Part shown: positions 34,350 to 42,379 of the stretch, one piece after another | How positions within the stretch are numbered: position 1 is the first letter of the stretch | How the letters are laid out: the number at the start of each line of letters is the position of its first letter | Assembly (NCBI RefSeq): GCF_004803895.1 | Contig: NZ_CP021978.1 | Location: 4,588,001-4,652,000 of the forward strand | Reading direction: 5' to 3' | Origin: Streptomyces hawaiiensis | Lineage (GTDB): Bacteria > Actinomycetota > Actinomycetes > Streptomycetales > Streptomycetaceae | DNA: 64,000 bases | Made by a program: the position numbers and the translations under genes | The notes under the pieces: generated by a model | The model's database searches: none | Seen by the model: only the letters and a program-made list of their open reading frames with translations | Told to the model about the DNA's origin: nothing

Positions 34350-34722
34350 CGTCCCACCCGCCGCATCACACGACGGCCTTGTACCCCTGCCAGCCCCGTG
34401 CCGGACCGACTCGGGCCACCGTTCCTGCTGGAAGGCAAGAAGAAGGCATGTCGGGACACAGGGCAACGCCCCGGCATTTCCCGGCCCCCGGCCGCTGTCC
34501 CCCACGCGCGTGGCGGGAGCCTAACGGCATGTCCATGACTGGCTGGGGGTATTGCTCACGACCGTCGACCACGCAGGAAGCCGGGGGTGGTGCCGGGCAT
34601 CCGTTCACCGGGCCCCGCCGACCAGGACACCCCGACGCCCGAGAACCACGGCTGCGGTGTCTGTCTGCCCGGCGTTCCGGGCGGTAGCTTGGTGGAGAAG
34701 GCCCCAGAAGGAGGGCGATGCG
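34350..34722. other. Non-coding interval with a MerR-gene fragment
   Basis: No gene is supported. At 34573-34600 a 28-bp stretch matches 28123-28150, inside the MerR-like gene, at 27 of 28 positions. On the minus strand it encodes MPGTTPGFLR, the recognition-helix region, followed quickly by a stop. The rest shows nothing notable. Confidence 0.5.
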
Positions 34723-35160
34723 ATGCCGTGGTTCCTGTGGCTGCTCGCCGCCGCGGCGCTGGGCGCCGTGGAGTTCTTCACCCTGACGCTGGTCTTCGGG
34801 TTGCTGGCGGGCGCCGCGTTGGTCGCCGCCGTGGTCGCCGGTGTGGGCATCGGTCTGCTCGGCCAGCTGGTGGCACTCGGAGTAGCGGCGGCGGCGGGCC
34901 TGGTCATCGTCCGTCCTGTCGCGCTGCGGCACATGGCACAGCAGCCCCTCACCCGCGAGGGCAGCGACGCGCTGATCGGCAGGCGCGCCGAGGTGATGCA
35001 GGAGGTCACCGCGACCCGCGGCCTGATCAAACTCTCGGGTGAGGAATGGTCCGCCCGCGCCCTCGACGAGAGCCATGTGATCCCGGTGGGGGCGTTGGTG
35101 GACGTCATGGAGATCGAAGGGGCCACGGCCATCGTCTACCCCCGCGAACTCCTTCCCTGA
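34723..35160 (+). CDS. NfeD-like membrane protein
   Basis: 145 residues. Two or three N-terminal membrane segments (FLWLLAAAALGAVEFFTLTLVFGLLAGAALV, LVALGVAAAAGLVIV) are followed by a soluble OB-fold-like C-terminus (GRRAEVMQEVTATRGLIKLSGEEWSAR). A good ribosome site, AAGGAGGG, precedes the ATG. NfeD proteins partner SPFH/stomatin proteins encoded beside them, and the SPFH gene starts 29 bp downstream. Confidence 0.85.
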   Translation: MPWFLWLLAAAALGAVEFFTLTLVFGLLAGAALVAAVVAGVGIGLLGQLVALGVAAAAGLVIVRPVALRHMAQQPLTREGSDALIGRRAEVMQEVTATRGLIKLSGEEWSARALDESHVIPVGALVDVMEIEGATAIVYPRELLP

Positions 35161-35189
35161 ACGGCTGAACACACAGCAGTGGAGGCACT

Positions 35190-36299
35190 GTGGATCCAGT
35201 TGTCATCCCCATTCTTGTGGCGGCCCTCGTCGTCGTCTTCCTCGTGGCCTCCACCGTGCGGATCGTCCCGCAGGCGCGCCGCTACAACATCGAGCGGTTC
35301 GGCCGGTACCGCCGGACGCTGCAACCCGGCCTGAACCTGGTCGTGCCGGTGGCGGACCGCATCAACACGAAACTCGACGTGCGCGAGCAGGTCTATTCGT
35401 CCGACCCCAGGCCGGTGATCACCGAGGACAACCTCGTGGTGAACATCGACACCGTTCTCTACTACCAGATCACGGACCCGCGGGCGGCGGCCTACGAGGT
35501 CGCCGACTACCTCCACGCGATCGATCAGCTCACCGTGACCACGCTGCGCAACGTCATCGGCAGCATGGACCTGGAGGAGACGCTCACCTCGCGTGAGGAG
35601 ATCAACTCCCGGCTCCGGGCCGTCCTCGACGACGCCACCGGCAAGTGGGGCATCCGGGTCAACCGCGTCGAGATCAAGGCCATCGATCCACCGCACACCA
35701 TCAAGGAAGCGATGGAGAAGCAGATGCGGGCCGAGCGTGACAAGCGCGCGGCCATCCTGCACGCCGAGGGGGAGCGGCAAGCCAAGATCCTTACCGCGGA
35801 AGGCACGAAGCAGAAGGACATCCTGGAGGCCCAGGGCACGCAACAGGCCATGATCCTGCGGGCGGACGGCGAGGCCAAGGCGGTGGAGCTCGTCTTCCAG
35901 GCCGTCCATCGCAACAACGCCGACGCGAAGGTCCTGGCCTACAAGTACCTCGAGACGCTCCCGCACCTGGCGAGCAGCGACAACAACACGTTCTGGGTGA
36001 TCCCGGGGGAGCTGACCGAGGCGGTCCGGACTGTCACCCGGGCGTTCGGTGACCAGTCGGCGGCCGGCCCTCCCCACCCTGCGCAGCCTGGGGAAGCAGC
36101 CACCGCCGACGATGACGACGCGTCGCACGGGACGCGGATCCCGCAGCTCGACGCGGGCTCGACGGTGTCCCTCGACGCCGCCGCGGCCGCTGACGAGGCC
36201 GAGAGACAGGCCGCCGCCGCGGTGAGCGACGCCAAGGCGGAGGCCGAGGCCGCCAAGTCGCCCCAGGTGCCACGCCGGGGCCGCACGTCCGGAGATTGA
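35190..36299 (+). CDS. SPFH/band-7 (stomatin-like) membrane scaffold
   Basis: 369 residues. An N-terminal membrane anchor (VVIPILVAALVVVFLVAS) is followed by the band-7 domain (RYNIERFGRYRRTLQPGLNLVVP; VYSSDPRPVITEDNLVVNIDTVLYYQITDPR), then a coiled-coil with ALA/GEG repeats (AILHAEGERQAKILTAEGTKQKDILEAQG). The Ala-rich acidic tail from ~300 appears disordered. The GTG at 35190 has GGAGG upstream. With NfeD it probably forms a flotillin-like membrane microdomain complex. Confidence 0.9.
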   Translation: MDPVVIPILVAALVVVFLVASTVRIVPQARRYNIERFGRYRRTLQPGLNLVVPVADRINTKLDVREQVYSSDPRPVITEDNLVVNIDTVLYYQITDPRAAAYEVADYLHAIDQLTVTTLRNVIGSMDLEETLTSREEINSRLRAVLDDATGKWGIRVNRVEIKAIDPPHTIKEAMEKQMRAERDKRAAILHAEGERQAKILTAEGTKQKDILEAQGTQQAMILRADGEAKAVELVFQAVHRNNADAKVLAYKYLETLPHLASSDNNTFWVIPGELTEAVRTVTRAFGDQSAAGPPHPAQPGEAATADDDDASHGTRIPQLDAGSTVSLDAAAAADEAERQAAAAVSDAKAEAEAAKSPQVPRRGRTSGD

Positions 36300-36349
36300 G
36301 CCCGGCCTCGGCCCCGGCCGGCGCCCCCGCCGGCCCGGACAACTACGAA

Positions 36350-36371
36350 CCCACAGGTCGCTGACCTGGGG
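36350..36371. terminator. Hairpin between convergent SPFH and HNH genes
   Basis: CCCACAGGTC pairs with GACCTGGGGG (one mismatch) around GCT, just before the minus-strand stop at 36374. The GGTCGCTGACC core is shared with the terminator next to the tRNA-like repeat at 60958. Confidence 0.6.
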
Positions 36372-36373
36372 GC

Positions 36374-37267
36374 TTAGACAGCAGCGGCCGGCCGTGGACT
36401 GCCGTGGAAGACCTGGCTGGTGTGCCAGTCGAGGTGGTCGGCCGCGACAGGGCGTGCGCCCGGCTGTGGGCCGATGAGCGGGCGGCCCGCGAGCGCTTTG
36501 ACGTGCTCGCGGGCAGCGGCGCTGTGGCCGACGAAACGCTGCGAGACCAGGATGCGGTGACCGTCGGCGACACCGAGGACACCCTTGTCGAAGAGCTTGT
36601 GGTGCAGCGAACACAGGCACAGCCCGTTCTCGACGTCGTCGGGGCCGTCGAACGCCCACCAGCGCACGTGCGCCGCCTCCAGCCCGACCGGCACAGTGCC
36701 GATCCTGCCGTCGTAACCGCAGAAGGCGCACCGGTACTCGTAAGCGGTCAACACCATCTCCCGCATCCGCCGGTCCCGCTGGCGTCTCACCCGCGCGAGT
36801 TGCTCGGCCTCCCCCGGCTCCAGCTCCAGGCCGGCGGCTTCGCACAGTTCCCCGTGGAGGGAGGGCGGGAAGTGCAGATCGAGCAGCAGCCGCGCGATCC
36901 TGCCGAGCAGTGACGGCTCACGTCGCAACGCTGCCCTCAGATCCGGCGCGAGCTGCCCGGTGGCACCTGTCTCCCGGAGATCCCGCACTCCGGTCCCGGG
37001 GCTGCCGGGGCCGCGATCAGTGCGTACTTCCCACACGCCGTCGCTGACCAGGTGGTGGAACGGGTAGGCGGGCGTCGTCCTGTTCGGCGGCCCGTACTCG
37101 GTCAACAGCCGCTGGAGGTCTTCTTCCACCGCGCTGTAGCGCAGCCTGCCGTCGGCATCCTCCTGGAACCGGCCGAGGGCGTAGAGGAGCAGCAGCGGCT
37201 TGTGGGGAGCGCGGGTCCCGCTCCTGGTCCACTGCCGCAGCTTCGCGGTGCGCTCCAGCCAGTCCAT
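36374..37267 (-). CDS. Phosphorothioate-sensing HNH restriction endonuclease (SBD-HNH type)
   Basis: 297 residues. The N-terminal ~140 residues (LRQWTRSGTRAPHKPLLLLY; PPNRTTPAYPFHHLVSDGVWEV) match the sulfur-binding domain of ScoMcrA-type enzymes. The C-terminal nuclease has paired Cys and the HNH core: YRCAFCGYDG, VGLEAAHVRWW, CLCSLHHKLFDKG. These type IV enzymes cut DNA carrying phosphorothioate (Dnd) modification or methylation. No dnd genes are present in the window, consistent with a role in excluding modified foreign DNA. The ATG at 37267 starts the conserved MDWLERT N-terminus. Confidence 0.85.
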   Translation of the reverse strand: MDWLERTAKLRQWTRSGTRAPHKPLLLLYALGRFQEDADGRLRYSAVEEDLQRLLTEYGPPNRTTPAYPFHHLVSDGVWEVRTDRGPGSPGTGVRDLRETGATGQLAPDLRAALRREPSLLGRIARLLLDLHFPPSLHGELCEAAGLELEPGEAEQLARVRRQRDRRMREMVLTAYEYRCAFCGYDGRIGTVPVGLEAAHVRWWAFDGPDDVENGLCLCSLHHKLFDKGVLGVADGHRILVSQRFVGHSAAAREHVKALAGRPLIGPQPGARPVAADHLDWHTSQVFHGSPRPAAAV

Positions 37268-37323
37268 GGCCCGTGATCGTAGTGACGTTCTGCCAGGTTC
37301 AGGGAGTGGAGACGAGTTCAAGC

Positions 37324-37371
37324 CGGAGCGAGTGGCCGAGAAGCGAACTCGCCCTCCCCGCTTGGGAAACG
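37324..37371 (-). repeat. Degenerate tRNA-Gly(CCC) 3'-end copy
   Basis: The minus strand reads a T-arm-like GCGAGTTCGCTTCTCG followed by an acceptor-like CACTCGCTCC, preceded by TTTCCCAAGC from an anticodon arm. It aligns with the better copies at 43833, 45185 and 60990 with several substitutions and a 1-bp insertion. Only the 3' half is present, so it is a scar and not a functional tRNA. Confidence 0.55.
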
Positions 37372-37500
37372 ACGGCGCTTGCGGCGCGCGAGCGGTCCTG
37401 GCGTGTGAAGGCCGGCGGGCGGAACGTCTGCGTGTACGGGCATTGCGCTCGGCCGGGCTCCGGGGCTCCAACCGGTGTCCTCGACGTCCGGTCACGGGGG

Positions 37501-37830
37501 TCACGGGGTCGCCGGTGCGGTCAACGCGTCGACCAGCCGGGCGAATTCGGTGCGGTGCCGGTCGGGCGGCCGCCGAGGTGCAGGGCGACGACCTGATCGG
37601 CGAGGTCGTCCGGGCCGGCTGGATGGGTATCCGGGAAACCGTTCGACCTGCACGGCCAGATACCGGCAGCCGCGGAACTCGGGCGCCCCTGCCTGCGATT
37701 CCACCTGCTCGAAACGTGCAGGATCCGCTCGCGTGGTGACCGGTCGTCGTCCGCCGCGGGCAGGAGAGTCGCATGGAGTTGTCCGGTCGCCAGGGGGGGG
37801 ACGGCTGCGACTCGCCGAGCGCATCGCTCG
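37501..37830 (-). pseudogene. Remnant of a TetR paralogue (ligand domain)
   Basis: In two frames the minus strand encodes LLPAADDDRSPRERILHV and then FEQVESQAGAPEFRGCRYLAVQVE. These parallel LLPAADDNRPPRERILHV and FEQAEAQAGAPDFQGCRYLVVQIE of the intact TetR gene next door. The HTH part is missing and the frame is broken. It is a decayed partial duplicate. Confidence 0.65.
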
Positions 37831-37837
37831 TCGCAGC
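37804..37837. terminator. Hairpin downstream of tetR
   Basis: GCTGCGA and CGAGCG on the left pair with CGCTCG and TCGCAGC on the right around CAT. It lies 19 bp past the minus-strand tetR stop at 37856. Confidence 0.5.
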
Positions 37838-37855
37838 TGCTCAGCACGCGATGCG

Positions 37856-38425
37856 TCAGCGCATGTCCGCCGCATCGAGCAGGGCGGCCACGGTGGGGGC
37901 GATGAGCCCGGCCTGCGTGTCGGCTTTGATTCCCGCACGGGCGCTGGCGCCGTCGAAGACCAGGATCAGCTGACGGGCCAGCAGGTCCGGGTCGCTCGCC
38001 CCGCCCTGTTCGGCCTCGGCCCGGAAGAAGGCTGTCAGGTTCTCCTTGACCCGACGGGCCACCCGGCTCGCGGGGTGGCTCGGGTCCTTGAGCTCGATCT
38101 GCACGACGAGGTACCGGCAGCCCTGGAAGTCGGGTGCACCCGCCTGTGCCTCCGCCTGTTCGAAGACGTGCAGGATCCGCTCGCGGGGTGGACGGTTGTC
38201 GTCCGCCGCGGGAAGGAGTGCCGTCACATAGGCGGAGGCGCGTTCCTCCAGGCTTGCCGCCAGCAGTTCGCCTTTGCTCTCGAACAGCTTGTACATGGAG
38301 CGCTTGGACACCCCCGCCGCCTTGCACAGCGCGTCGACGCCGATGTTGACGCCGTCCTGGTAGGTGAGCGTGGCCGCTGCCTCCAGCAGTCGCTCTCGGG
38401 AGCTTGGCATTGCTTCGGTGGTCAT
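37856..38425 (-). CDS. TetR-family repressor
   Basis: 189 residues. The N-terminal TetR HTH is clear: SRERLLEAAATLTYQDGVNIGVDALCKAAGVSKRSMYKLFESKGEL. The ligand domain follows (FEQAEAQAGAPDFQGCRYLVVQIELKDPSHPA). Just upstream of its start, at 38456-38473, is a perfect GGAAACCGATCGGTTTAC-type dyad, found four more times before the efflux pump and hydrolase genes. It is probably the autorepressor of this three-unit regulon. Confidence 0.88.
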   Translation of the reverse strand: MTTEAMPSSRERLLEAAATLTYQDGVNIGVDALCKAAGVSKRSMYKLFESKGELLAASLEERASAYVTALLPAADDNRPPRERILHVFEQAEAQAGAPDFQGCRYLVVQIELKDPSHPASRVARRVKENLTAFFRAEAEQGGASDPDLLARQLILVFDGASARAGIKADTQAGLIAPTVAALLDAADMR

Positions 38426-38455
38426 ATTGCGAGGTTAACTCGATTTCGGCCCATT

Positions 38456-38473
38456 GGAAACCGATCGGTTTAC
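38456..38473. promoter_or_regulatory. TetR operator, copy 1
   Basis: The 14-bp core AAACCGATCGGTTT (38458-38471) is a perfect palindrome 30 bp upstream of the tetR ATG, placed for autoregulation. The same core recurs at 40300, 40324, 40695 and 40719. Confidence 0.8.
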
Positions 38474-38474
38474 G

Positions 38475-38627
38475 GTGAACGTCGCGAGGAAGCTGGAGAA
38501 GCCGGGCGGCGCCTTGATGGGGTGGCGTCCGGACGTCGGCACCCCCATCGTGGCCTTCGGAATCGGTGCGCTCACCCTCCTTGCCACGCTCGGTGCGCCC
38601 GGCATCCCTCGCCTGCCGCTGCTGTGA
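38475..38627 (+). CDS. Possible 50-residue membrane peptide beside the operator
   Basis: A GTG two bases after the operator opens a 50-codon frame with one hydrophobic segment (TPIVAFGIGALTLLATLGA) after a basic lead (VARKLEKPGG). It is divergent from tetR and would be directly repressed by it. It may instead be a fragment of a larger lost membrane-protein gene. No family recognised and no ribosome site. Confidence 0.3.
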   Translation: MNVARKLEKPGGALMGWRPDVGTPIVAFGIGALTLLATLGAPGIPRLPLL

Positions 38628-38758
38628 GCTGCTGTGACTTACCCCGGTGGCACCCCCGATGGCCGGTGTGTCCTGGTCTCGGAGATTCAGCCCACATCGT
38701 GTGTGCCCTACCGGCGATGATCGGAGCGCAGGGCATTTCTCGCCAGATGGACTCAGGC

Positions 38759-40258
38759 TCAGTGGGCGATCACAGGCTCGCCCTCCGACGGCGCCAGAGC
38801 TGAATTCGGCATCAGGAACGCCGTGACCACCGCGCCGACCACGAAGATCCCGGCGCCCCACGCCAGGGTGGCCGTGTAGCTCTCGACCCCCGCCTGGGCC
38901 ATGGTCAGTGCGCCCGGCTTGTGCGAGGACAGGTAGTCGGTCGCGGCCGATGAGGCAACGGTGGTCAGCAGCGCCGTACTGATCGAGCCGCCCACCTGCT
39001 GGCTGGTGTTGATCAGCGCCGAGGCGACGCCCGCGTCCTCGTGGTGCACGCCTGCGGTCGCACCCTGGAACGCGGTGGTCATCACCCCACCGATACCGAG
39101 ACCCAAAAGGATCATGCCCGGCATGATGTCGGCGACGTAGGCGCTGTCCAGCGTGAGCCGGGTCAGCAGGGCCATGCCGGATGCGGAGACCAGGAAGCTG
39201 ACACTGACCACGACCTTCGGACCGACCTTGGGCAGCAGCAGCGAAGGCACCGTGGTCGACGAGGCAACGATGCCGCCGACCATCGGCAGGAAGGACAGAC
39301 CGGCCTCGATCGGCGAGTAGCCGATGCTGGCCTCCAGGTAATAGGTCAGGAACAGGAAGATCGAGAACATCCCCATGCCCAGGACGAACACGGCCAGGAA
39401 CGAACCACCCCGGGCCCGATCCAGCACGACTCGTAGCGGCAGCAGCGGATGCGCGACCTTGAGCTCCAGCCAGGCGAATACCGCGAGCAGCACCACGCCG
39501 CTGATCATGGAGCCGAGGGCGACCGGGTCGGTCCAACTGGTGGATTCGACGTGCGCGAATCCGTAGACGATGCCGAACAGCGCGGCGCTCACCACGACGG
39601 TGCCAGGAATATCGATTTTGGGTCGCTCGGTGACTGCGGGCTTGGCCAGCAACAGCAGCGCACCGGCCAGCGCGACGCCCGCGAAAATGACGTTCACGTA
39701 CATCACCCAGCGCCACGACGCCCATTCGGTGAGCATGCCGCCGAGCAGCAGTCCGACAGCGGCACCCGCACCGGACAACGCGCTGAAGATGCCGAAGGCT
39801 TTCGGCCTTTCGGCCGGCTGGGTGAAGGTCACGCTGAGCAGTGAGAGGGCCGCGGGCGCGAGCAGCGCGGCGAAGAGGCCCTGAGCCACGCGTGCCGCGA
39901 CGAGTATTTCGAAGCTACCGGCCGCGCCGCCGACGACGGATGCGGCCGCGAAGCCGATCAGGCCGGTCACGAACGTCGTACGCCGGCCGAACAGGTCACC
40001 GAGTCGGCCTCCGAGCAGCAGCAGGCTGCCGAACGCCAAGGCGTACCCCGTGATGACCCACTGCCGGCTGCCGTCACTGAAGCCGAGGTCGTGTTGCGCT
40101 GCGGGTAGCGCGATGTTCACGACGGTCGCATCGAGCGTGACCATGAGCTGTGCCACGCCCAGCACGACGAGCACCCACCAGCGCACGGCATGTGAGCCGC
40201 GGCGGCCCGAGTCTGTTTTTCCGGAGGCGGGCGCCCCGCGGTCGAAGGTGGTACTCAC
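38759..40258 (-). CDS. DHA2-type (14-TM) MFS drug efflux transporter
   Basis: 499 residues, about fourteen membrane segments. It begins WWVLVVLGVAQLMVTLDATVVNIALPA with the DHA2 motif D1, then GGRLGDLFGRR (motif A) and LSGAGAAVGLLLGGMLTEWASWRWVMYVN (motif C region). The GTG at 40258 has AAGGGGAA just upstream; earlier in-frame starts run through the operators. It probably exports a toxic compound, perhaps the substrate or product of the alpha/beta hydrolase. A paired TetR operator at 40298-40339 sits 40 bp upstream. Confidence 0.88.
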   Translation of the reverse strand: MSTTFDRGAPASGKTDSGRRGSHAVRWWVLVVLGVAQLMVTLDATVVNIALPAAQHDLGFSDGSRQWVITGYALAFGSLLLLGGRLGDLFGRRTTFVTGLIGFAAASVVGGAAGSFEILVAARVAQGLFAALLAPAALSLLSVTFTQPAERPKAFGIFSALSGAGAAVGLLLGGMLTEWASWRWVMYVNVIFAGVALAGALLLLAKPAVTERPKIDIPGTVVVSAALFGIVYGFAHVESTSWTDPVALGSMISGVVLLAVFAWLELKVAHPLLPLRVVLDRARGGSFLAVFVLGMGMFSIFLFLTYYLEASIGYSPIEAGLSFLPMVGGIVASSTTVPSLLLPKVGPKVVVSVSFLVSASGMALLTRLTLDSAYVADIMPGMILLGLGIGGVMTTAFQGATAGVHHEDAGVASALINTSQQVGGSISTALLTTVASSAATDYLSSHKPGALTMAQAGVESYTATLAWGAGIFVVGAVVTAFLMPNSALAPSEGEPVIAH

Positions 40259-40297
40259 TTTTCCCCTTAGTCGCTGGTCATGGGCCGACCGTCGGCC

Positions 40298-40339
40298 GGA
40301 AACCGATCTGTTTCCACTCAGGAAAACAGATCGGTTTCC
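40298..40339. promoter_or_regulatory. Paired TetR operators 2 and 3, before the efflux gene
   Basis: AAACCGATCTGTTT (40300-40313) and AAACAGATCGGTTT (40324-40337) are each imperfect versions of the AAACCGATCGGTTT dyad and are inverse copies of one another. Their centres are 24 bp apart. They lie 40-81 bp upstream of the transporter GTG. Confidence 0.8.
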
Positions 40340-40692
40340 TAGGCGCAAGTGGAGGGGTCGCTTCTGGCTCGGGACTGCCCCGGCAGGGTCGGAGTCCGCG
40401 TAGGCCGACGGCGGTGCCTCGGCAGAGGGGCCGTCGGGGAGGGCCGGGGAGTGACCGACCGGTCGCCCGACCTCCGCGGCGAGGCCGTAGGACCTCACTG
40501 CGTCCGGCCGGCGAGAGGCCGTCACGCCGTTCCCCGTACGTCCGCGCTGACTCGCCTGCGCCTGCCGCTCGGGAAGGCTCTGGAGTCCGTGGCCGGCGAG
40601 GAGAGGGGGCAAGCCCCGGCTTCGACCGTCACCCCAGGCATCCACGGGTATGGAACGCCTGGTGAAACGGGGGGCATGTCGGGCTTGCATCT
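40340..40692. other. Interval between the two operator pairs
   Basis: About 350 bp without a supported gene; frames across it are Arg/Gly/Pro-rich and lack start signals. It separates two operator pairs that serve divergent promoters. Confidence 0.4.
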
Positions 40693-40734
40693 GGAAACCG
40701 ATCGGTTTACCTTAGTCGAAACCGATCGGTTTCC
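40693..40734. promoter_or_regulatory. Paired TetR operators 4 and 5, before the hydrolase gene
   Basis: Two perfect AAACCGATCGGTTT palindromes at 40695-40708 and 40719-40732, centres 24 bp apart, the same spacing as the pair at 40298-40339. They precede the small frame at 40753 and the hydrolase at 40877. Confidence 0.85.
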
Positions 40735-40752
40735 CATTCTCCGGAGAGAGTC

Positions 40753-40848
40753 GTGACCGTTTTCGTGCTCGCCGGCGACGTCTCGCGGCAGGTCAAGGCC
40801 GGCCTCGTCGGCGACCTGGCAGTGCTGTACTCCCCGCCGGCGAAGTAA
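40753..40848 (+). CDS. Possible 31-residue leader peptide or gene relic
   Basis: A GTG behind GGAGAG opens VTVFVLAGDVSRQVKAGLVG, which runs to a TAA at 40846, 28 bp before the hydrolase ATG. It lies just after operator 5. It could be a translated leader or the remnant of a truncated gene. No family recognised. Confidence 0.35.
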   Translation: MTVFVLAGDVSRQVKAGLVGDLAVLYSPPAK

Positions 40849-40876
40849 CCCCCCTCACACACAAGGAGTCGGCGAA

Positions 40877-41755
40877 ATGCCCAGCCAAGAGTCACGTCCC
40901 ACGATTCACATTCCGGGGACCACCAGCCACACCATCGCCCCGCGCGCGGGATCGGGCGGCCGCGAGGGAAGGCTGCGCTACCTCAAGGCGGGGACCGGCG
41001 CCCCCCTGGTTCTCCTGCACACGGTGCGCACCCAGGCCGAGCACTTCCGTCACCTCGTCCCGCTGATCGCGGACCGGTACACCGTGTACGCCCTCGACCT
41101 GCCGGGGATGGGCTACTCCGAGATCGTGCCCGGAGCGTTGTACGACGAGCCCGCGATGCGTGCGGGCGTCGAGCGGTTGCTGAACGAACTCGACCTGAAT
41201 GACGTGACGTTGGTCGGTGAGTCCATGGGTGCGGTGCTCGCCCTGACTGCCGCGGCCGATCTCCCGGAGCGGGTACGACGCGTCGTCGCGGTGAACACCT
41301 ACGACTTCCGTGGCGGCATCGCCCGGTCGAGCCTTCTCGCCCGTGTGGTGGTCAGCGGTGTCCTCGCGCCCGGCGTGGGTCCCGTGATCGCCGGGGTCGA
41401 ACCCAAGCCCGCCCTGCGCAAGATCCTTCAGGGCGGCCTCGGCGACAAGAGCGCGCTGCGCGAGGACTACGTGGACGAGCTCCTCCAGGTGGGCAGCCGC
41501 CCCGGCTACCCGACCGTCGCCCGGGCCGTGTACCAGGCCCTGCCCAGCCTCATCGCAGCGCGCCCGCGCTACCCCGAGATCAAGGCGCCCATCCACCTCG
41601 TCTACGGCGAAAAGGACTGGTCCCGGCCCTCCGACCGGGAGGCCAACAAGCAACTGCTTCCGGCCGCCGACTTCACACAGGTCCCCAAAGCAGGCCACTT
41701 CATCGCCCTTGAGCGCCCCGACATGCTGGCCGACCTGCTGAACGCGGTGGCCTGA
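40877..41755 (+). CDS. Alpha/beta hydrolase
   Basis: 292 residues. The nucleophile elbow is VGESMGA (Ser116), the acid is in VYGEKDWSRPSD (~residues 234-245) and the His is in PKAGHFIALERP. The oxyanion-side HTVRTQAEHF replaces the common HG motif. A lid-like insertion lies at ~150-200. AAGGAGTCGGCGAA precedes the ATG. It is controlled by the paired TetR operators upstream and divergent from the efflux pump, so it may hydrolyse or detoxify the inducing compound. Specific reaction unknown. Confidence 0.85.
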   Translation: MPSQESRPTIHIPGTTSHTIAPRAGSGGREGRLRYLKAGTGAPLVLLHTVRTQAEHFRHLVPLIADRYTVYALDLPGMGYSEIVPGALYDEPAMRAGVERLLNELDLNDVTLVGESMGAVLALTAAADLPERVRRVVAVNTYDFRGGIARSSLLARVVVSGVLAPGVGPVIAGVEPKPALRKILQGGLGDKSALREDYVDELLQVGSRPGYPTVARAVYQALPSLIAARPRYPEIKAPIHLVYGEKDWSRPSDREANKQLLPAADFTQVPKAGHFIALERPDMLADLLNAVA

Positions 41756-41788
41756 CCCCCGGGGAACCGCTGACCCGAGGAGCAGTGC

Positions 41789-41896
41789 ATGGCGGAGATC
41801 CAGCTCGAGGCCGACGTTCCGGCGCGGATACGTGATGGCACGGTGTTGCGCGCGGATGCCCACCGGCCCGGTGGTCCGGCGCCGTGGCCGGCGTAG
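41789..41896 (+). pseudogene. N-terminal stub of a CocE/S15-type hydrolase
   Basis: A 35-codon frame, MAEIQLEADVPARIRDGTVL then RADAHRPGGPAPWPA, ends in a stop. VPAxxRDGTxLRAD is the usual start of CocE/NonD and X-Pro dipeptidyl-peptidase (S15) enzymes. The other several hundred residues are absent. It opens a 2-kb tract of gene fragments. Confidence 0.55.
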
Positions 41897-42003
41897 GTGT
41901 CCTTCTCCTCGTCGAGGTAGATGGTGAGTGAGCCGCCACTGGGACTCTCCGGGTTCTTGCCGAGCCTACGCAGGGGCATGATGTCCGCCTCGGATGCCAG
42001 CAA
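41890..42003 (-). pseudogene. Fragment of a small conserved protein gene
   Basis: Minus-strand residues MLASEADIMPLRRLGKNPES then PSGGSLTIYLDEEKDTYAG look like the start of short Streptomyces proteins with the pattern ESPxGGxxTxYxDE. Homology fades at the junction with the S15 stub. It is probably truncated by recombination. Confidence 0.35.
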
Positions 42004-42379
42004 CGATCTCTGTGCCGCAGCTTGCCTGCGACTCCGCCGCCGGTGAGGAACTTGCCAGGGACTTGGGGCGGCGAACCTGAGCGGGGAAGCGTGGTTGACG
42101 GCGCACGGACCCAGGAATGCGGGGCTCTCGAAGTCGTCTTCGCCCAGTTGAGGGTGGGGCTGACCCGACCCGATGGCCGGTGGCTGACCGCGCGCAGCGC
42201 GGTGTTCACCGTCTCAGTCGGCGTACTCGCTGCCTGCGCTCGTGCCGTTGGACGCCACGCGGGGGAGCCGTGCCAGCGCTTCCGGTACCGCGCGGACTCT
42301 CCGTCGGCTGCCGTCGCCATCTGCCCGCCGGGCATTGGCGTCGTGGTGAGGGTCCGGCGTCAGGCGGGGTGGAGGCCCT

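Noticed and set aside
40349..40756. 135-codon frame between the operator pairs
   Set aside because: Runs through two operator palindromes, is Arg/Gly-rich and has no start signal.
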